A DNA stretch of 64,000 bases from Streptomyces monomycini (GCF_022271435.1 NZ_JAFIQY010000001.1:124001-188000); one strand, 5' to 3'. Positions 10,301 through 18,635 are shown, numbered from the stretch's first letter. Numbers and translations: made by a program. Notes: generated by a model from the letters alone, not told the origin.

Positions 10301-10775
10301 AGTTGCCGACCAGGACCTGCATCCTGGAGAGCCAGTCGTCGCCGATCGGCCCCTTCAGGACGTTGTTCAGCAGGTAGTTCTCCAGGGTGTAGAGGTGGTA
10401 GCCGGTGCTGGCGAAGACACCGGTGCGCAGACCGCCCCGTTCCCGCGGATATCCCGAGTCCTCCAGGGCGTGGTAGGCGCATTCCAGGAACATCCGGTGC
10501 TGCGGGTCGGTGAGCTGCGCCTCCCGGACGCTCATGCCGAAGAACCCGGCGTCGAACCGGTCGATGCCGGACAGGATGCCGCTGGCGCCGACGAAGTCGT
10601 CCGCCCGGTACTTCTCGGCGGGGACACCGGCCGCGGCCAGCTCCTCCTCCGTGAAGCGCCGTACGCAGTCCCGGCCGTCCCGGACGACCTGCCAGAACTC
10701 CTCGGGGGTGTCCGCTCCGGGGAAGCGGAAGGCCATGCCGATGACCGCGACGCGCGAGTCGGCCGGTACGTTCAT
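7308..10775 (-). CDS. Type I polyketide synthase, single KS-AT-ACP module
   Basis: 1155 residues. The ketosynthase (about 8-440) has the active cysteine in TACSSS (near 185) and histidines in ETHGTGT (near 319) and KANIGHL (near 359), so it should be active. The acyltransferase (about 550-850) has GHSVGEY (near 636) and AFH rather than the YASH type, which points to malonyl-CoA. The carrier domain has its phosphopantetheine serine in GADSLQM (near 956). There are no KR, DH or ER domains, so the beta-keto group is left for the aminotransferase at the start of the next protein. The C-terminus has a Pro/Glu-rich repeat (PEPIAMPEP-like) and then a Gln/Leu heptad segment (about 1099-1136) that looks like a docking coiled coil. 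The ATG overlaps the MFS stop as ATGA, and its own stop overlaps the NRPS start in the same way. No loading domain is present, so the starter must come from another protein. Confidence 0.95.
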   Translation of the reverse strand: MNVPADSRVAVIGMAFRFPGADTPEEFWQVVRDGRDCVRRFTEEELAAAGVPAEKYRADDFVGASGILSGIDRFDAGFFGMSVREAQLTDPQHRMFLECAYHALEDSGYPRERGGLRTGVFASTGYHLYTLENYLLNNVLKGPIGDDWLSRMQVLVGNYADFTATRASFRLNLTGPAISVQTACSSSLVAVQLAAQSVLVGDSDIALAGATAVHVPQVLGYQYVKGSILSKSGYLRAFDARADGTVGGTGVAAVVLKRLDRALADGDTVHGVIRGWGVNNDGADKQTYTAPSAAGQRGAIRRALDHAGIGADTVGYLETHGTGTLKGDPIEFDGAVSAYRTDTDRTGYCALGSTKANIGHLDVCSGIASFIKALLVLKHGVIPPMANFGEPNPALDLERSPFYIPEEARPWPQGDTPRRAGVSSLGVGGTNAHIIVEQAPEPAPRAATVSAPDVLVLSGQSAEALTANAAAVRDHLTRHPKADLADLVSTAAGRAHHRHRLAARGTNPAELAAALDGWLAGTGGPVAAAAVTTGEAPREGRPGIVFQFTGQGSPYPGMAQPLYERFAVVRDLLHTCDRHHQELYGSSLLDILLDPGADRATTENTRTAQPALFALQYALTGLWRHVGLTPDIVAGHSVGEYAALCAAGALSVEDGLRITAERGRLMQDHCARGAMAAVSADLDTVQNLAAEVPGLELAVVNGAQRHVLAGPVTAVDRLLTRLEERGIPAERLPVTRAFHTALTDPILDKFRDLLDSVTFRPVTTGFVSCLDGRPYEPGWTPDADYFVRQTRRPVRYDAVLRTLGETGSAALVEIGPHTTLSGLTRAALPGVRAVPTLRRGAGPGAFWGAVAQLHCAGADLDWPALTAGSGGRRTWLPGYRFQHKSFWTGPAPTAVRAVRTGEPAREPAREEEDVAQDEAVFERVLGHVIELVAKHLGHDADAITGDTSFFDLGADSLQMISVLRELEQDHQVKVAMRELFEEASTPGQLTELIVGRMPGGTAGGTAAGTARGAADGAAARPAPVAAEPVRYEPVADAPVRYEPAAAEPVRAPEPVAMPEPIAMPEPIGMPEPVRAPAPEPVRAPEPTPAPAEANGSAQPVTRAELTDLVRQVQQLSQIQLQMMSQINQLSQLLTAQATSALTGGGVVANGKAGGK

Positions 10776-12058
10776 GAGGTGCCGCCCTCCGCGGCGGAGG
10801 AGACCTCCCGGCCGGGCGCCGGGCCGCCGCTCTCCCGGGCCGGTGGTTCGTTCGGGAACAGGGTGCGTCCCCTGGCCAGCACGACGAGCAGGGCGACGCA
10901 CAGCACGATGGCCAGCCCCTGGAACCCGGTGACCACTTGCAGGGGCGAGTAGCGCTCCAGCAGCGCCGCGCTGACGATCATGCCGAGGCCGAAGCCGCTG
11001 TTCTCGGCCGAGGCGGAGAGGCCGAAGAGGCGTCCGCGCTGCTCGTCCGGGGCGGCCTGCAGCCGGGAGACGTACGCGATCTCCGTGAACCCGTCGGCCA
11101 TGCCGGCGACGAGCGCGGCGATGGCGGCCGGGACGGCCGGCAGGCCGCTGAAGACCACGATGAACGCCGCCGACATCACGATGGAGCCGATCGCGAAGGC
11201 GCGCTCCCCCGGTGACCACCCGGTCTTGCTGGTACGCCGTGAGCACACCTGCTGCGCCACGATGTTGCCGATCGCCCAGGTCGCCCAGAACTGGCTGATG
11301 AAGGTGGCCGGATGTGAAGGGTCCAGGGCGCTGGAGTAGATGGGCAGCGCGACGTTGTGCGAGGACGAGCCGAGGCCGTCGGCCGCGCGGACCGCGACCA
11401 TGACCGCCAGCAGCGGTGCCGCCTTCAGCAGCGCGAAGGAGGCCCAGCGGCCGGTGCCCGCGTCGTCCGCCGTCGCGCCGTCGGCCGTGCTCTGCGCGGC
11501 AGTGGACCGGGTGCGGATGGGCAGCAGGAACAGGACCGTCGCGGAGACCGTGAAGGTGAGGGCGTCCAGCACGAAGGCGGTGGTGTAGCCGAACTCCGCG
11601 ACGACCACGCCCGCCGAGGCGAAACCGGCGATCATGGCCAGTGAACGTCCGGTGACCAGCAGGCCGTTGGCCCTGGTCCGCAGGTCGGCGCCGACGATCT
11701 CCGGGACGCTGCTGCGCAGCGCCACCTGGGAGAGGGTCGAGCAGGCGCCGGTCACCACGGCGAGCGCGAAGAGCAGGGTGACGCGGGCGCCGCCGGGCGC
11801 CAGGAGCAGCAGCGCCAGGGCGACCGCCTGGGTGAGGTCCGCGCACACCATCAACCGTTTTCGGTCGTAACGCGAGACCAGCCGACCGCTGACGAATCCC
11901 GACAGTACGCTGGTGATCAGGCGTACGGCCATGAACAGGCCCGCGGTCAGCGCGCTGCCCGTGACCTGGTAGACGAAGACGTTCAGCGCCACCATGTTCA
12001 GGTAACTGCCGTACGCCGAGACGGCGTTGCCGACGACGAGCAGCCGGAAGTGCCCCAC
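10772..12058 (-). CDS. MFS transporter, probable exporter of the PKS/NRPS product
   Basis: A twelve-helix type major facilitator protein of about 428 residues with many hydrophobic segments (for example LLVVGNAVSAYGSYLNMVAL near the N-terminus) and the loop GRLVSRYDRKRLM typical of the conserved MFS motif A. It is the first gene of the operon and overlaps the PKS start by ATGA, which argues for export of, or self-protection against, the product. I chose the GTG at 12058 because GGGGGAACAGGAGA lies just upstream. A GTG at 12130 would add 24 residues but has no ribosome site and would put a palindromic operator-like element inside the coding region. The substrate is inferred from context only. 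Confidence 0.88.
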   Translation of the reverse strand: MGHFRLLVVGNAVSAYGSYLNMVALNVFVYQVTGSALTAGLFMAVRLITSVLSGFVSGRLVSRYDRKRLMVCADLTQAVALALLLLAPGGARVTLLFALAVVTGACSTLSQVALRSSVPEIVGADLRTRANGLLVTGRSLAMIAGFASAGVVVAEFGYTTAFVLDALTFTVSATVLFLLPIRTRSTAAQSTADGATADDAGTGRWASFALLKAAPLLAVMVAVRAADGLGSSSHNVALPIYSSALDPSHPATFISQFWATWAIGNIVAQQVCSRRTSKTGWSPGERAFAIGSIVMSAAFIVVFSGLPAVPAAIAALVAGMADGFTEIAYVSRLQAAPDEQRGRLFGLSASAENSGFGLGMIVSAALLERYSPLQVVTGFQGLAIVLCVALLVVLARGRTLFPNEPPARESGGPAPGREVSSAAEGGTS

Positions 12059-12118
12059 TCTCCTGTTCCCCCTTAACGCCCCGTGCCGGCCTGGTCCACC
12101 ACACGGACGGCGGAGGAC

Positions 12119-12134
12119 GTAAGTACGCACTTAC
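12119..12134. promoter_or_regulatory. TetR-type operator-like palindrome before the MFS-PKS-NRPS operon
   Basis: GTAAGTACGCACTTAC is a perfect 6-bp inverted repeat with a 4-bp spacer, 60-75 bp upstream of the chosen MFS start. Its size and symmetry resemble binding sites of TetR-family repressors that control exporters. No intact TetR gene lies beside it. The regulator is unknown, and the function is inferred from symmetry and position. Confidence 0.45.
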
Positions 12135-12234
12135 GGTCACCCGGTTCGCGGTACGCCTGGAGACGCATCATCCGGTGACTTGACCCGCGCTCGGCCGCGC
12201 GTGTAGTGGCAGGGCGGGGACGGCCGCGGCCTTC

Positions 12235-12263
12235 TTGCGTTTTGCCGCGTCCGTGGTTAGATC
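12235..12263 (+). promoter_or_regulatory. Putative housekeeping-type promoter toward the LuxR-type gene
   Basis: TTGCGT at 12235-12240 and TAGATC at 12258-12263 are separated by exactly 17 bp. Each matches four of six positions of the sigma-70/HrdB consensus. The element sits in one of the few AT-richer patches of the region. It would give a 5' leader of about 250 nt for the regulator at 12522. Unproven; a transcription start map would decide. Confidence 0.35.
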
Positions 12264-12341
12264 AAGCCGCATGTCACGGGGGATGTGCTGCCCCCGCGGC
12301 ACCGTCGGCAGTTCCGCTCCGTACCCGCGGGAGGGCGCACC

Positions 12342-12467
12342 ATGTCCGGTCCCGCTCGGGCCGTCCTTCCGGCGTTGAGCCGACGAGCACCGCGCAGCGC
12401 GGCGGCCGTACAACGGCCTTGCCCCGCTCCATCCGCTCCGCCCGCGCCGCCGGACCGATCGTCCTGA
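12342..12467 (+). CDS. Possible 41-residue leader ORF
   Basis: An ATG is preceded by GGGAGG at good spacing and opens a 41-codon frame (MSGPARAVLPALSRRAPRS...) ending 54 bp before the LuxR-type gene. The peptide is rich in Ala, Pro and Arg and resembles no family I recognise. It may be a translated leader or simply a chance frame in high-GC DNA. The support is the ribosome site and position alone. Confidence 0.2.
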   Translation: MSGPARAVLPALSRRAPRSAAAVQRPCPAPSAPPAPPDRSS

Positions 12468-12521
12468 CACCGCGGGCCGCCGGATCTTCCCTGCTCCACC
12501 ATCACCCCCTTGGAGGAAGAG

Positions 12522-12743
12522 ATGTCGGACCACAGCGCGCCCACCATGCCGCCGCTGCTGTCCCCCCGGGAGCGAGAGGTACTGTCGCACATCGCGGACG
12601 GCCTGACGTACGACCAGACGGCCAGGCGTCTGGGCATCAGCGTCCATACGGTCAGCACCTACTTGCGCCGTATACGGGCGAAGCACCCGGCTCCGACCCT
12701 CGCCCATCTCGTACGTCTCCAGTTGGCGCAGAACAGCGGCTGA
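12522..12743 (+). CDS. Stand-alone LuxR/GerE-type helix-turn-helix regulator
   Basis: 73 residues consisting almost only of a GerE-type DNA-binding domain: LSPREREVLSHIADGLTYDQ followed by TARRLGISVHTVSTYLRRI, the recognition helix of LuxR/NarL regulators. There is no receiver, ATPase or ligand domain. The start follows TTGGAGGAAGAG, a strong ribosome site. HTH-only LuxR proteins of this size occur in Streptomyces biosynthetic clusters. The gene lies between the PKS/NRPS operon and the carotenoid operon, so it could control either; the sequence does not say which. How its activity is switched without a sensing domain is unclear. Confidence 0.8.
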   Translation: MSDHSAPTMPPLLSPREREVLSHIADGLTYDQTARRLGISVHTVSTYLRRIRAKHPAPTLAHLVRLQLAQNSG

Positions 12744-13236
12744 CGGCCCGCGGTCCGGAGCGGGTCCGCTGCGACGCTCCCGCGTTGGCTGAATCCCGCC
12801 CATTCAATGGCCGGTATCCGGACAACATCACGGAAACGCCGACCGTCCGAGCCGGCGGGCGGACGACGGGCGCCACCGGGTTGCGCGGGACGGCGGCGGG
12901 TACCCGCCGCCGGACGCCGCAGCCGAGCGAAGGGCGCCCGTTGATCATGAGTTGCTCATCACCGGCACGGCCGGACGGAGAAGGGGGAGCCGGCGTACGC
13001 GCGCCGGCGGCCACGGCCCGCCCCGGACCGCCGTGCCCCACGGCGGCCAGCGGCGTCCCCCGAAGGGACCAGGCCCGGACGTGGCGCCCCGACGACACGC
13101 GGGTCCCGTGGTGAACTGCGGGCACGGGCGCCGGCGGCACCGGACACGCGCCCGGGCCGTCCGGCGACGCGTCCGAGGGGTGGCCGCGGTCCATGTCGGT
13201 CAGCGCCCACCGGCCGGCTCTACGGAAGGATGTGTG
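12744..13236. other. Intergenic stretch upstream of the carotenoid operon
   Basis: 493 bp with no convincing gene. Frames here give Arg/Pro/Ala-rich translations without motifs. It must hold the crtE promoter, but I could not pick a clear -35/-10 pair. A small inverted repeat ATGAG-TTG-CTCAT lies at 12947-12959. The ribosome site for crtE is GGAAGGA just before 13237. Confidence 0.4.
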
Positions 13237-14439
13237 ATGCGCCGTATCCGGGCAGCGGACGACCCGGGCGCGGACCGGGCCCGGGCGGTGGACGCGGACG
13301 TCGCGGGCGCCGTCGAGCGGGTGCTGGACGAGGTGCTCGGCGCGCGGCTCGCGGAGGCCTCGGCGGCCGACGCCCTGTTCCGCCGTGACATCGCTGAACG
13401 CGTCGCACGCTTCACGCTGGGCGGCGGCAAGCGGCTGCGTGGCCGGTTCGTGTGGTGGGGCCTGCGGGTCTGCGGTGGCGGCGGTGAGACGGCGGGGGCC
13501 GCGCTGCGGCTGGCCGCCGCGCTCGAACTCGTCCAGACCTGCGCGCTGGTGCACGACGACGTGATGGACGGCGCCGAGCTGCGCAGGGGCAGACCCGCTC
13601 TGCACGCCGAGATGCGGGGGCAGTACGCCCGGCAGCCCGGGAACGGCCGCTCCGCCCGGTCGGCCGAGGCGTTCGGCCGGTCCGCGGCGGTGCTGGCCGG
13701 CGACCTCGCACTGGCCTGGGCCGACGACACCGTCATGGACACCGGCTTCCCCGCGACCGCGCGGTCCGCGGTGCACGCTCTGTGGCGGACCATGCGGACC
13801 GAGATGGTCGCCGGCCAGTACCTCGACCTGCACAGCCAGGTCACCGCGTGCCGCTCCCCCGCCCGCGCGGTCCGCACCGCCCGCCTCAAGAGCGCGCGCT
13901 ACTCGGTCGAGCGGCCGCTGCTGATGGGCGCCACGCTGGCCGGCGCCGATGACCGGGCGGCCGGTGCGCTGCGCTCGGCGGGCCGCTGCGCCGGGCTCGC
14001 CTTCCAGCTCCACGACGACCTGCTGGGGGTGTTCGGTGACCCGGAGGAGACCGGAAAACCGTCCGGTGACGACCTTCGCGAAGGCAAGTTGACGTACCTC
14101 ACCACGGTCGCCCGCGCCCGCGCGGAAGCCGCCGGCGACGACGGGGCCCTCGGCGTCCTCGACGCGGCGCTGGGCGACCCGGACCTCTCCGCCGCCGCCG
14201 TGGACCGCGTACGGGAGGTGTTCGTCTCGACCGGGGCCCGCGCCGCCCTGGAGGACAAGGTCGAGGTGCTCGCCGACCGGAGTGTGGCGCATCTGTCCGA
14301 CATGCGCACCGCCGATCCGGCCGCCCTCCGCCAGCTGCACGCGCTGCTCCGTGCCACGGCCGGCGCCCGCCCGCACTCCCCGCCGGGCGGCTGTCCCCCG
14401 ACGGTGCCCGGCGTGACGGCCCGCGCAGGTGAACGGTGA
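13237..14439 (+). CDS. crtE: Geranylgeranyl diphosphate synthase
   Basis: 400 residues of the trans-isoprenyl diphosphate synthase family. The first aspartate-rich motif is HDDVMD (near 105) and the second is [10 protein letters not shown] (near 259); the substrate-binding segment GGGKRLRGR lies upstream. The expected reaction is condensation of IPP with FPP or shorter allylic diphosphates to GGPP, the carotenoid precursor. I chose the ATG at 13237 because GGAAGGA sits six to seven bases upstream. Its stop overlaps the crtI start (ATGA at 14436-14439), so crtE-crtI-crtB form one translationally coupled operon. The Pro-rich C-terminal tail after about 365 is not typical of the core fold and may be disordered. 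Confidence 0.92.
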   Translation: MRRIRAADDPGADRARAVDADVAGAVERVLDEVLGARLAEASAADALFRRDIAERVARFTLGGGKRLRGRFVWWGLRVCGGGGETAGAALRLAAALELVQTCALVHDDVMDGAELRRGRPALHAEMRGQYARQPGNGRSARSAEAFGRSAAVLAGDLALAWADDTVMDTGFPATARSAVHALWRTMRTEMVAGQYLDLHSQVTACRSPARAVRTARLKSARYSVERPLLMGATLAGADDRAAGALRSAGRCAGLAFQLHDDLLGVFGDPEETGKPSGDDLREGKLTYLTTVARARAEAAGDDGALGVLDAALGDPDLSAAAVDRVREVFVSTGARAALEDKVEVLADRSVAHLSDMRTADPAALRQLHALLRATAGARPHSPPGGCPPTVPGVTARAGER

Positions 14440-15986
14440 AGTCCGTACCCGGCCGTACCGACCATGTCGTCGTCATCGGCGCCGGGCTGTCCGGACTCTC
14501 CGCCGCGCTGCATCTGCTCGGCGCCGGGCGGCGGGTGACCGTGGTCGAGCGCGGGCTCCGGCCCGGCGGCCGGTGCGGCCGTCTGGAACGCGGCGGCTAT
14601 CTGATCGACACCGGACCGACCGTGCTGACCATGCCGGACCTGGCCGAGGAGGCGTTCGCCGCGGTCGGCGCCTCGATGGCCGGGCGGCTGGACCTGGTGC
14701 CCCTGCACCCCGCCTACCGCGCCCGGTTCGCCGACGGCAGCACGCTGGACGTGCACACCGGAGCGGAGGCCATGGAGGCCGAGATCGAACGGTTCGCCGG
14801 GGCCCGGGAGGCCGCGGGCTACCGGCGGCTGCGCTCCTGGCTGAGCCGGCTGTACACGGTCCAGATGCGGCGCTTCATCGACGCCAACTTCGACTCGCCG
14901 CTGCACCTGCTCCATCCCGACCTCGCCCGCCTCGCGGCGCTCGGCGGCTTCGGCCGGCTCGACGCCCGTATCGGGCGGTTCCTGGCCGACGAGCGGGTGC
15001 GCCGCGTCTTCTCCTTCCAGTCGCTGTACGCGGGCGTGCCGCCGGCCCGCGCGCTCGCCGCGTACGCCGTCATCGCCTACATGGACACGGTGGCCGGTGT
15101 GTACTTCCCGCGCGGCGGGATGCACGCGCTGCCCCGCGCCATGGCGGACGCCGCGGCCGAGGCGGGCGGGGAGTTCCGGTACGGGCACGAGGTGCGCGCG
15201 CTGGAACGTTCCGGCGGCCGGGTCACCGCCGTCGTCACCGATGCCGGGCGCGTCCCGTGCGACGCGGTGGTGCTCACCGCCGACCTGCCCGAGGCGTACC
15301 GGCTGCTCGGCCGCACCCCGCGGCGCCCGGTGCCGCTGCGCCGCTCCCCCTCGGCCGTGGTCCTGCACGCGGGCACGTCCGCGACCTGGCCGGAACCGGG
15401 TCACCACACCCTCTCGTTCGGCGCCGCCTGGCACCGTACCTTCCACGAACTCACCCGCACCGGAAGGCTGATGAGCGATCCCTCGCTGCTGCTGACCCGG
15501 CCGACCGCCACCGACCCGTCGCTCGCCCCGCCGGGCCGTCACCTGCACTATGTCCTCGCGCCCTGCCCCAACACCGACATCGGGCCCGGCGTGCACGCCT
15601 GGCGCGACATCGGCCCCCGCTACCGCACCGCGCTCCTCGCCGAACTGGACCGGCGCGGCTTCACCGGCCTGGACGCGGCGGCCGAGGAGGAGTGCCTGGT
15701 CACCCCGGCGGACTGGAGCCGTCAGGGGCACGGCGCCGGCACCCCGTTCTCCGCCGCCCACACCTTCGCGCAGACCGGGCCGTTCCGCCCGCGCAACCTG
15801 GTGCGCGGCACCGAGAACGCCGTACTCGCCGGGTGCGGCACCACCCCGGGCGTGGGGGTGCCCACCGTGCTGGTCTCGGGGAAGCTGGCCGCGGCGCGGG
15901 TGACCGGCGGTGGGTCCGCGCGGTCCGCCAGGGTGACCGACCTGGGCGCGCGGCGCCCCGCCCGTCCCCGGGGCGGCAGCGCGTGA
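14436..15986 (+). CDS. crtI: Phytoene desaturase
   Basis: 516 residues. The N-terminal FAD-binding motif [15 protein letters not shown] (about 11-25) is followed by [20 protein letters not shown], as in CrtI-type desaturases. The C-terminal segment [20 protein letters not shown] matches the second FAD contact of the family. CrtI desaturates phytoene to lycopene at the membrane. Length agrees with bacterial CrtI proteins. The start overlaps the crtE stop and the stop overlaps the crtB start (GTGA at 15983-15986). Confidence 0.93.
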   Translation: MKSVPGRTDHVVVIGAGLSGLSAALHLLGAGRRVTVVERGLRPGGRCGRLERGGYLIDTGPTVLTMPDLAEEAFAAVGASMAGRLDLVPLHPAYRARFADGSTLDVHTGAEAMEAEIERFAGAREAAGYRRLRSWLSRLYTVQMRRFIDANFDSPLHLLHPDLARLAALGGFGRLDARIGRFLADERVRRVFSFQSLYAGVPPARALAAYAVIAYMDTVAGVYFPRGGMHALPRAMADAAAEAGGEFRYGHEVRALERSGGRVTAVVTDAGRVPCDAVVLTADLPEAYRLLGRTPRRPVPLRRSPSAVVLHAGTSATWPEPGHHTLSFGAAWHRTFHELTRTGRLMSDPSLLLTRPTATDPSLAPPGRHLHYVLAPCPNTDIGPGVHAWRDIGPRYRTALLAELDRRGFTGLDAAAEEECLVTPADWSRQGHGAGTPFSAAHTFAQTGPFRPRNLVRGTENAVLAGCGTTPGVGVPTVLVSGKLAAARVTGGGSARSARVTDLGARRPARPRGGSA

Positions 15987-17950
15987 CCGCCCGGGAACTG
16001 GACGCCGCGGGCGTCACCGAGCCCGCGCTGCGCGCCGCCTACAGCCACTGCCGCCGGCTCAACGCCCGGCACGGGAAAACGTATTTCCTGGCCACCCGGC
16101 TGCTTCCGGTGGCCCGTCGTCCCGCCGTCCACGCCCTGTACGGGTTCGCCCGCTGGGCGGACGACATCGTCGACAGCCTGGACGACGGCGCCACGCCCCA
16201 GGAGCGCGCGGCAGCTCTGCGCGCCCTGGAGGCGCAGCTGCACGCGGGCCTCACCCAGGGGGGCGGGGACGAGCCGGTGGTACGGGCGCTGGCGCACACC
16301 AGCGCCGTCTACGGCATCGACCCGGCGTACTTCACCGCCTTCATGGCCTCCATGCGCGCCGACCTGGAGGTCACCGACTATCCGACCTACGACGACCTGC
16401 GCCGGTACATGTACGGCTCGGCCGAGGTGATCGGCCTCCAGATGCTGCCGGTCCTCGGCACGGTCACGCCCCGCGAGGAGGCCGCGCCGCACGCCGCCGC
16501 CCTCGGAGCGGCCTTCCAGCTCACCAACTTCCTGCGGGACGTGGGCGAGGACCTGGACCGGGGCCGCGTCTACCTCCCCGCCGACCTGCTGGCCGAGCAC
16601 GGCGTGGACCGGGAACTGCTGAGGTGGAGCAGGCTGACGGGCGCCGAGGACCTCCGGATCACCGCCGCGCTACGGGCCGCAGCCGACCTCACCCGCGGCG
16701 TCTACCGGCGGGCCGCACCCGGCGTCGCCATGCTCGACCCGGCGTCCCGGCCGTGCATCCGTACCGCCTTCATCCTCTACCGCGGCATCCTGGACGCCGT
16801 GGAAGCCGACGGCTACGCGGTCCTGCACCGTCGCGCCGTGGTGTCGCGCCCGGTCCGCGCGACCGTGGCCCTGGACGGGCTGGTACGGGTGACGGCGGCC
16901 CGCACCGCAGAACGCACCGCGCCACGCCCGGGAGGAAGCACCGTGGACGCTCCCCGCCGCCCCGCTGGGCGCGGCCGCTTCCCGCTGAGCCTGCGCCGGC
17001 GGCCCGTCGCGTGGGAACGCCAGCGGCCCACCTGGCGGGACGCCGCGCCCAGCGTGATCGCAGGTGCGCTGGAACGCGCCAGGTCCCGGCCGTCCGGCAA
17101 CTGGTACGCCGTGGGCGCCTCCCGTGACGTCGGCCGGGACCGGCCGCTGGGGCGGACCGTCGCCGGAACGGAGGTGGTGCTGTGGCGCGCCACCGACGGG
17201 CGGCTGCGCGGCGGTCCCGGTGCCTGCCCGCATCTGGGCGCGCCCTTGAAGGACAGTCCGGTGCGGTGCGGCACCCTCGTCTGCCACTGGCACGGACTCG
17301 GCCTGGACGGCGGCCCCTTCGCCGGGTGGGAGCCGTACCCGGTGTACGACGACGGGGTGCTGGTCTGGGTGCGCCTGGACCGGGTGGGCGGCGAGGAGCC
17401 GCTGGCGCGGCCCCGTGTCCCCGTACGCCCGGCGGCGGCCGACGCCGTCGCGGCCGTCTACACCGGCGTCGGGCGCTGTGCGCCGGACGACGTGGTCGCC
17501 AACCGGCTCGACCCGTGGCACGGCGCCTGGTTCCACCCGTACTCCTTCGTCGATCTGACCGTGGCGGACGGCCCGGCGGGCCCGCAGGACGCGTTCACGG
17601 TGGATGTCTCCTTCAAGGTCGCCGGGCGGCTGGTCGTCCCGGTCCGCGCGGAGTTCACGGCGCCCGGGCCGCGCACCGTGGTCATGCGCATCACCGAGGG
17701 CGAGGGCGTGGGATCGGTCGTGGAGACCCACGCCACCCCGCTCGGTACGGACGCCTCCGGCCGCCCGCGCACCGCCGTCGTGGAAGCGGTCGTCGCCGCC
17801 TCCGCCCGCCCGGGGTTCGCGGTGGCCCGCGCGGCCGCTCCCCTGCTGCGTCCGCTGATGCGGGCGACGGCGGGACGCTTGTGGCGCGACGACATGGCGT
17901 ATGCGGAACGGCGGTGGGAGCTGCGCAGTTCGGGGCGCTTTCCCGGTTGA
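15983..17950 (+). CDS. crtB: Phytoene synthase fused in frame to a Rieske [2Fe-2S] protein
   Basis: One uninterrupted frame of 655 residues. Residues about 1-310 are phytoene synthase: [11 protein letters not shown] (near 59) and the second Asp-rich motif [14 protein letters not shown] (near 187), which join two GGPP into phytoene. After a linker, residues about 350-655 are a Rieske-type protein with CPH (near 414) and CHWHG (near 433), the cluster ligands, and a long C-terminal domain. Rieske proteins of this kind are known beside crtB in Streptomyces carotenoid clusters as separate genes. Here a GGAGG site and GTG occur at the expected start of the second part (16943), but no stop precedes it. 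So the ribosome can make the fusion, and possibly also the free Rieske protein. A lost stop, a genuine fusion or a sequence error are all open. The GTG start overlaps the crtI stop. Confidence 0.88.
   Translation: MTARELDAAGVTEPALRAAYSHCRRLNARHGKTYFLATRLLPVARRPAVHALYGFARWADDIVDSLDDGATPQERAAALRALEAQLHAGLTQGGGDEPVVRALAHTSAVYGIDPAYFTAFMASMRADLEVTDYPTYDDLRRYMYGSAEVIGLQMLPVLGTVTPREEAAPHAAALGAAFQLTNFLRDVGEDLDRGRVYLPADLLAEHGVDRELLRWSRLTGAEDLRITAALRAAADLTRGVYRRAAPGVAMLDPASRPCIRTAFILYRGILDAVEADGYAVLHRRAVVSRPVRATVALDGLVRVTAARTAERTAPRPGGSTVDAPRRPAGRGRFPLSLRRRPVAWERQRPTWRDAAPSVIAGALERARSRPSGNWYAVGASRDVGRDRPLGRTVAGTEVVLWRATDGRLRGGPGACPHLGAPLKDSPVRCGTLVCHWHGLGLDGGPFAGWEPYPVYDDGVLVWVRLDRVGGEEPLARPRVPVRPAAADAVAAVYTGVGRCAPDDVVANRLDPWHGAWFHPYSFVDLTVADGPAGPQDAFTVDVSFKVAGRLVVPVRAEFTAPGPRTVVMRITEGEGVGSVVETHATPLGTDASGRPRTAVVEAVVAASARPGFAVARAAAPLLRPLMRATAGRLWRDDMAYAERRWELRSSGRFPG
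16930..16945 (+). promoter_or_regulatory. Internal ribosome site and GTG for the Rieske half
   Basis: Inside the fused crtB frame, GGGAGGAAGCACC is followed by GTG at 16943, in frame. Spacing is ideal for initiation, so a separate Rieske protein of about 335 residues could be made from the same message. This looks like the fossil (or working) start of a formerly separate gene. Confidence 0.6.
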
Positions 17951-18074
17951 GGAGGCTGCACAGGAAATCTCCTGGGAGGCCGTGCAGGGGGCCGCATAGG
18001 ATGCGACGCCAGTACCCCGCCGGCCTGTTCCGACACCGGACCGACGCCGGACCGACTTCGTTTCCGGAGACGAC

Positions 18075-18635
18075 ATGAGCAGCGCTCTTCTTGTGATGGA
18101 CGTCCAACGGGCCATCGTGGACATCGCCGATGACGGCTCCGGGTACCTCCCGCGCCTGCGCAGGGCGATCGACGGCGCCCGGGCGGCGAAGATGCCCGTG
18201 ATCTACGTGGTCATCGCGCTGCGCCCCGGCTTCCCCGAAGTCGGCTCCCGGAACCGGCCGTTGGCCGCCATCGCGCAGGCCGGCCTCTTCGTGGAAGGCG
18301 CACCCGGCACCGAGATCCACCCCGACGTGGCGCCCCGGCAGGGCGATGTGGTGGTCACCAAGAGGCGGGCGAGCGCGTTCTCGGGCAGCGACCTCGACGT
18401 GGTGCTGAGGGCTCGCGGCATCGACCGTCTCGTGCTGACCGGTATCGCCACCAGCGCCGTGGTGCTGTCCACCCTGTGCCAGGCCAACGACCTGGACTTC
18501 GGCCTCACCGTCCTGCCCGACGCCTGCCTGGACACCGACCCGGAGCTGCACCGGGTCCTCGTCGAGCAGCTGTTCCCGCAGTGGGCCGACGTCGTCACCG
18601 TAGACGACTGGGTCAAGGCCGTCGCCCCTCATTAG
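18075..18635 (+). CDS. Isochorismatase-like hydrolase without the usual cysteine
   Basis: 186 residues with the isochorismatase/nicotinamidase fold: the N-terminal LLVMDVQ holds the catalytic Asp, and the lysine lies in TKRRASAFSG (near 97-106). In most members the sequence GxxTxxCVxxT supplies the nucleophilic cysteine. Here it reads TGIATSAVVLSTLCQAN, with Val at that position. The protein may therefore use another chemistry, as PhzD-like members do, or may not be a cysteine hydrolase at all. GGAG precedes the ATG. It follows the carotenoid operon by 124 bp and converges on azlD; I see no functional link to pigment synthesis. Confidence 0.8.
   Translation: MSSALLVMDVQRAIVDIADDGSGYLPRLRRAIDGARAAKMPVIYVVIALRPGFPEVGSRNRPLAAIAQAGLFVEGAPGTEIHPDVAPRQGDVVVTKRRASAFSGSDLDVVLRARGIDRLVLTGIATSAVVLSTLCQANDLDFGLTVLPDACLDTDPELHRVLVEQLFPQWADVVTVDDWVKAVAPH

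Larger units (their letters stand above)
12135..12521. other. Divergent control region between the PKS/NRPS operon and the LuxR-type gene
   Basis: This 387-bp stretch separates the leftward MFS-PKS-NRPS operon from the rightward small regulator. It holds a promoter-like element at 12235-12263 and a possible leader ORF at 12342-12467, annotated separately. I see no other convincing coding signal. Long open frames on both strands look like by-products of high GC, with Arg/Pro-rich translations lacking any recognisable motif. Confidence 0.5.

Noticed and set aside
12168..13200. Frames on both strands across the region before crtE
   Set aside because: They overlap the LuxR-type gene or have no start signals, and their composition is Arg/Pro/Ala-rich without family features.
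17951..18000. CAGGA-AATC-TCCTG stem after the crtB-Rieske gene
   Set aside because: A five-pair stem with no T-run is too weak to call a terminator.
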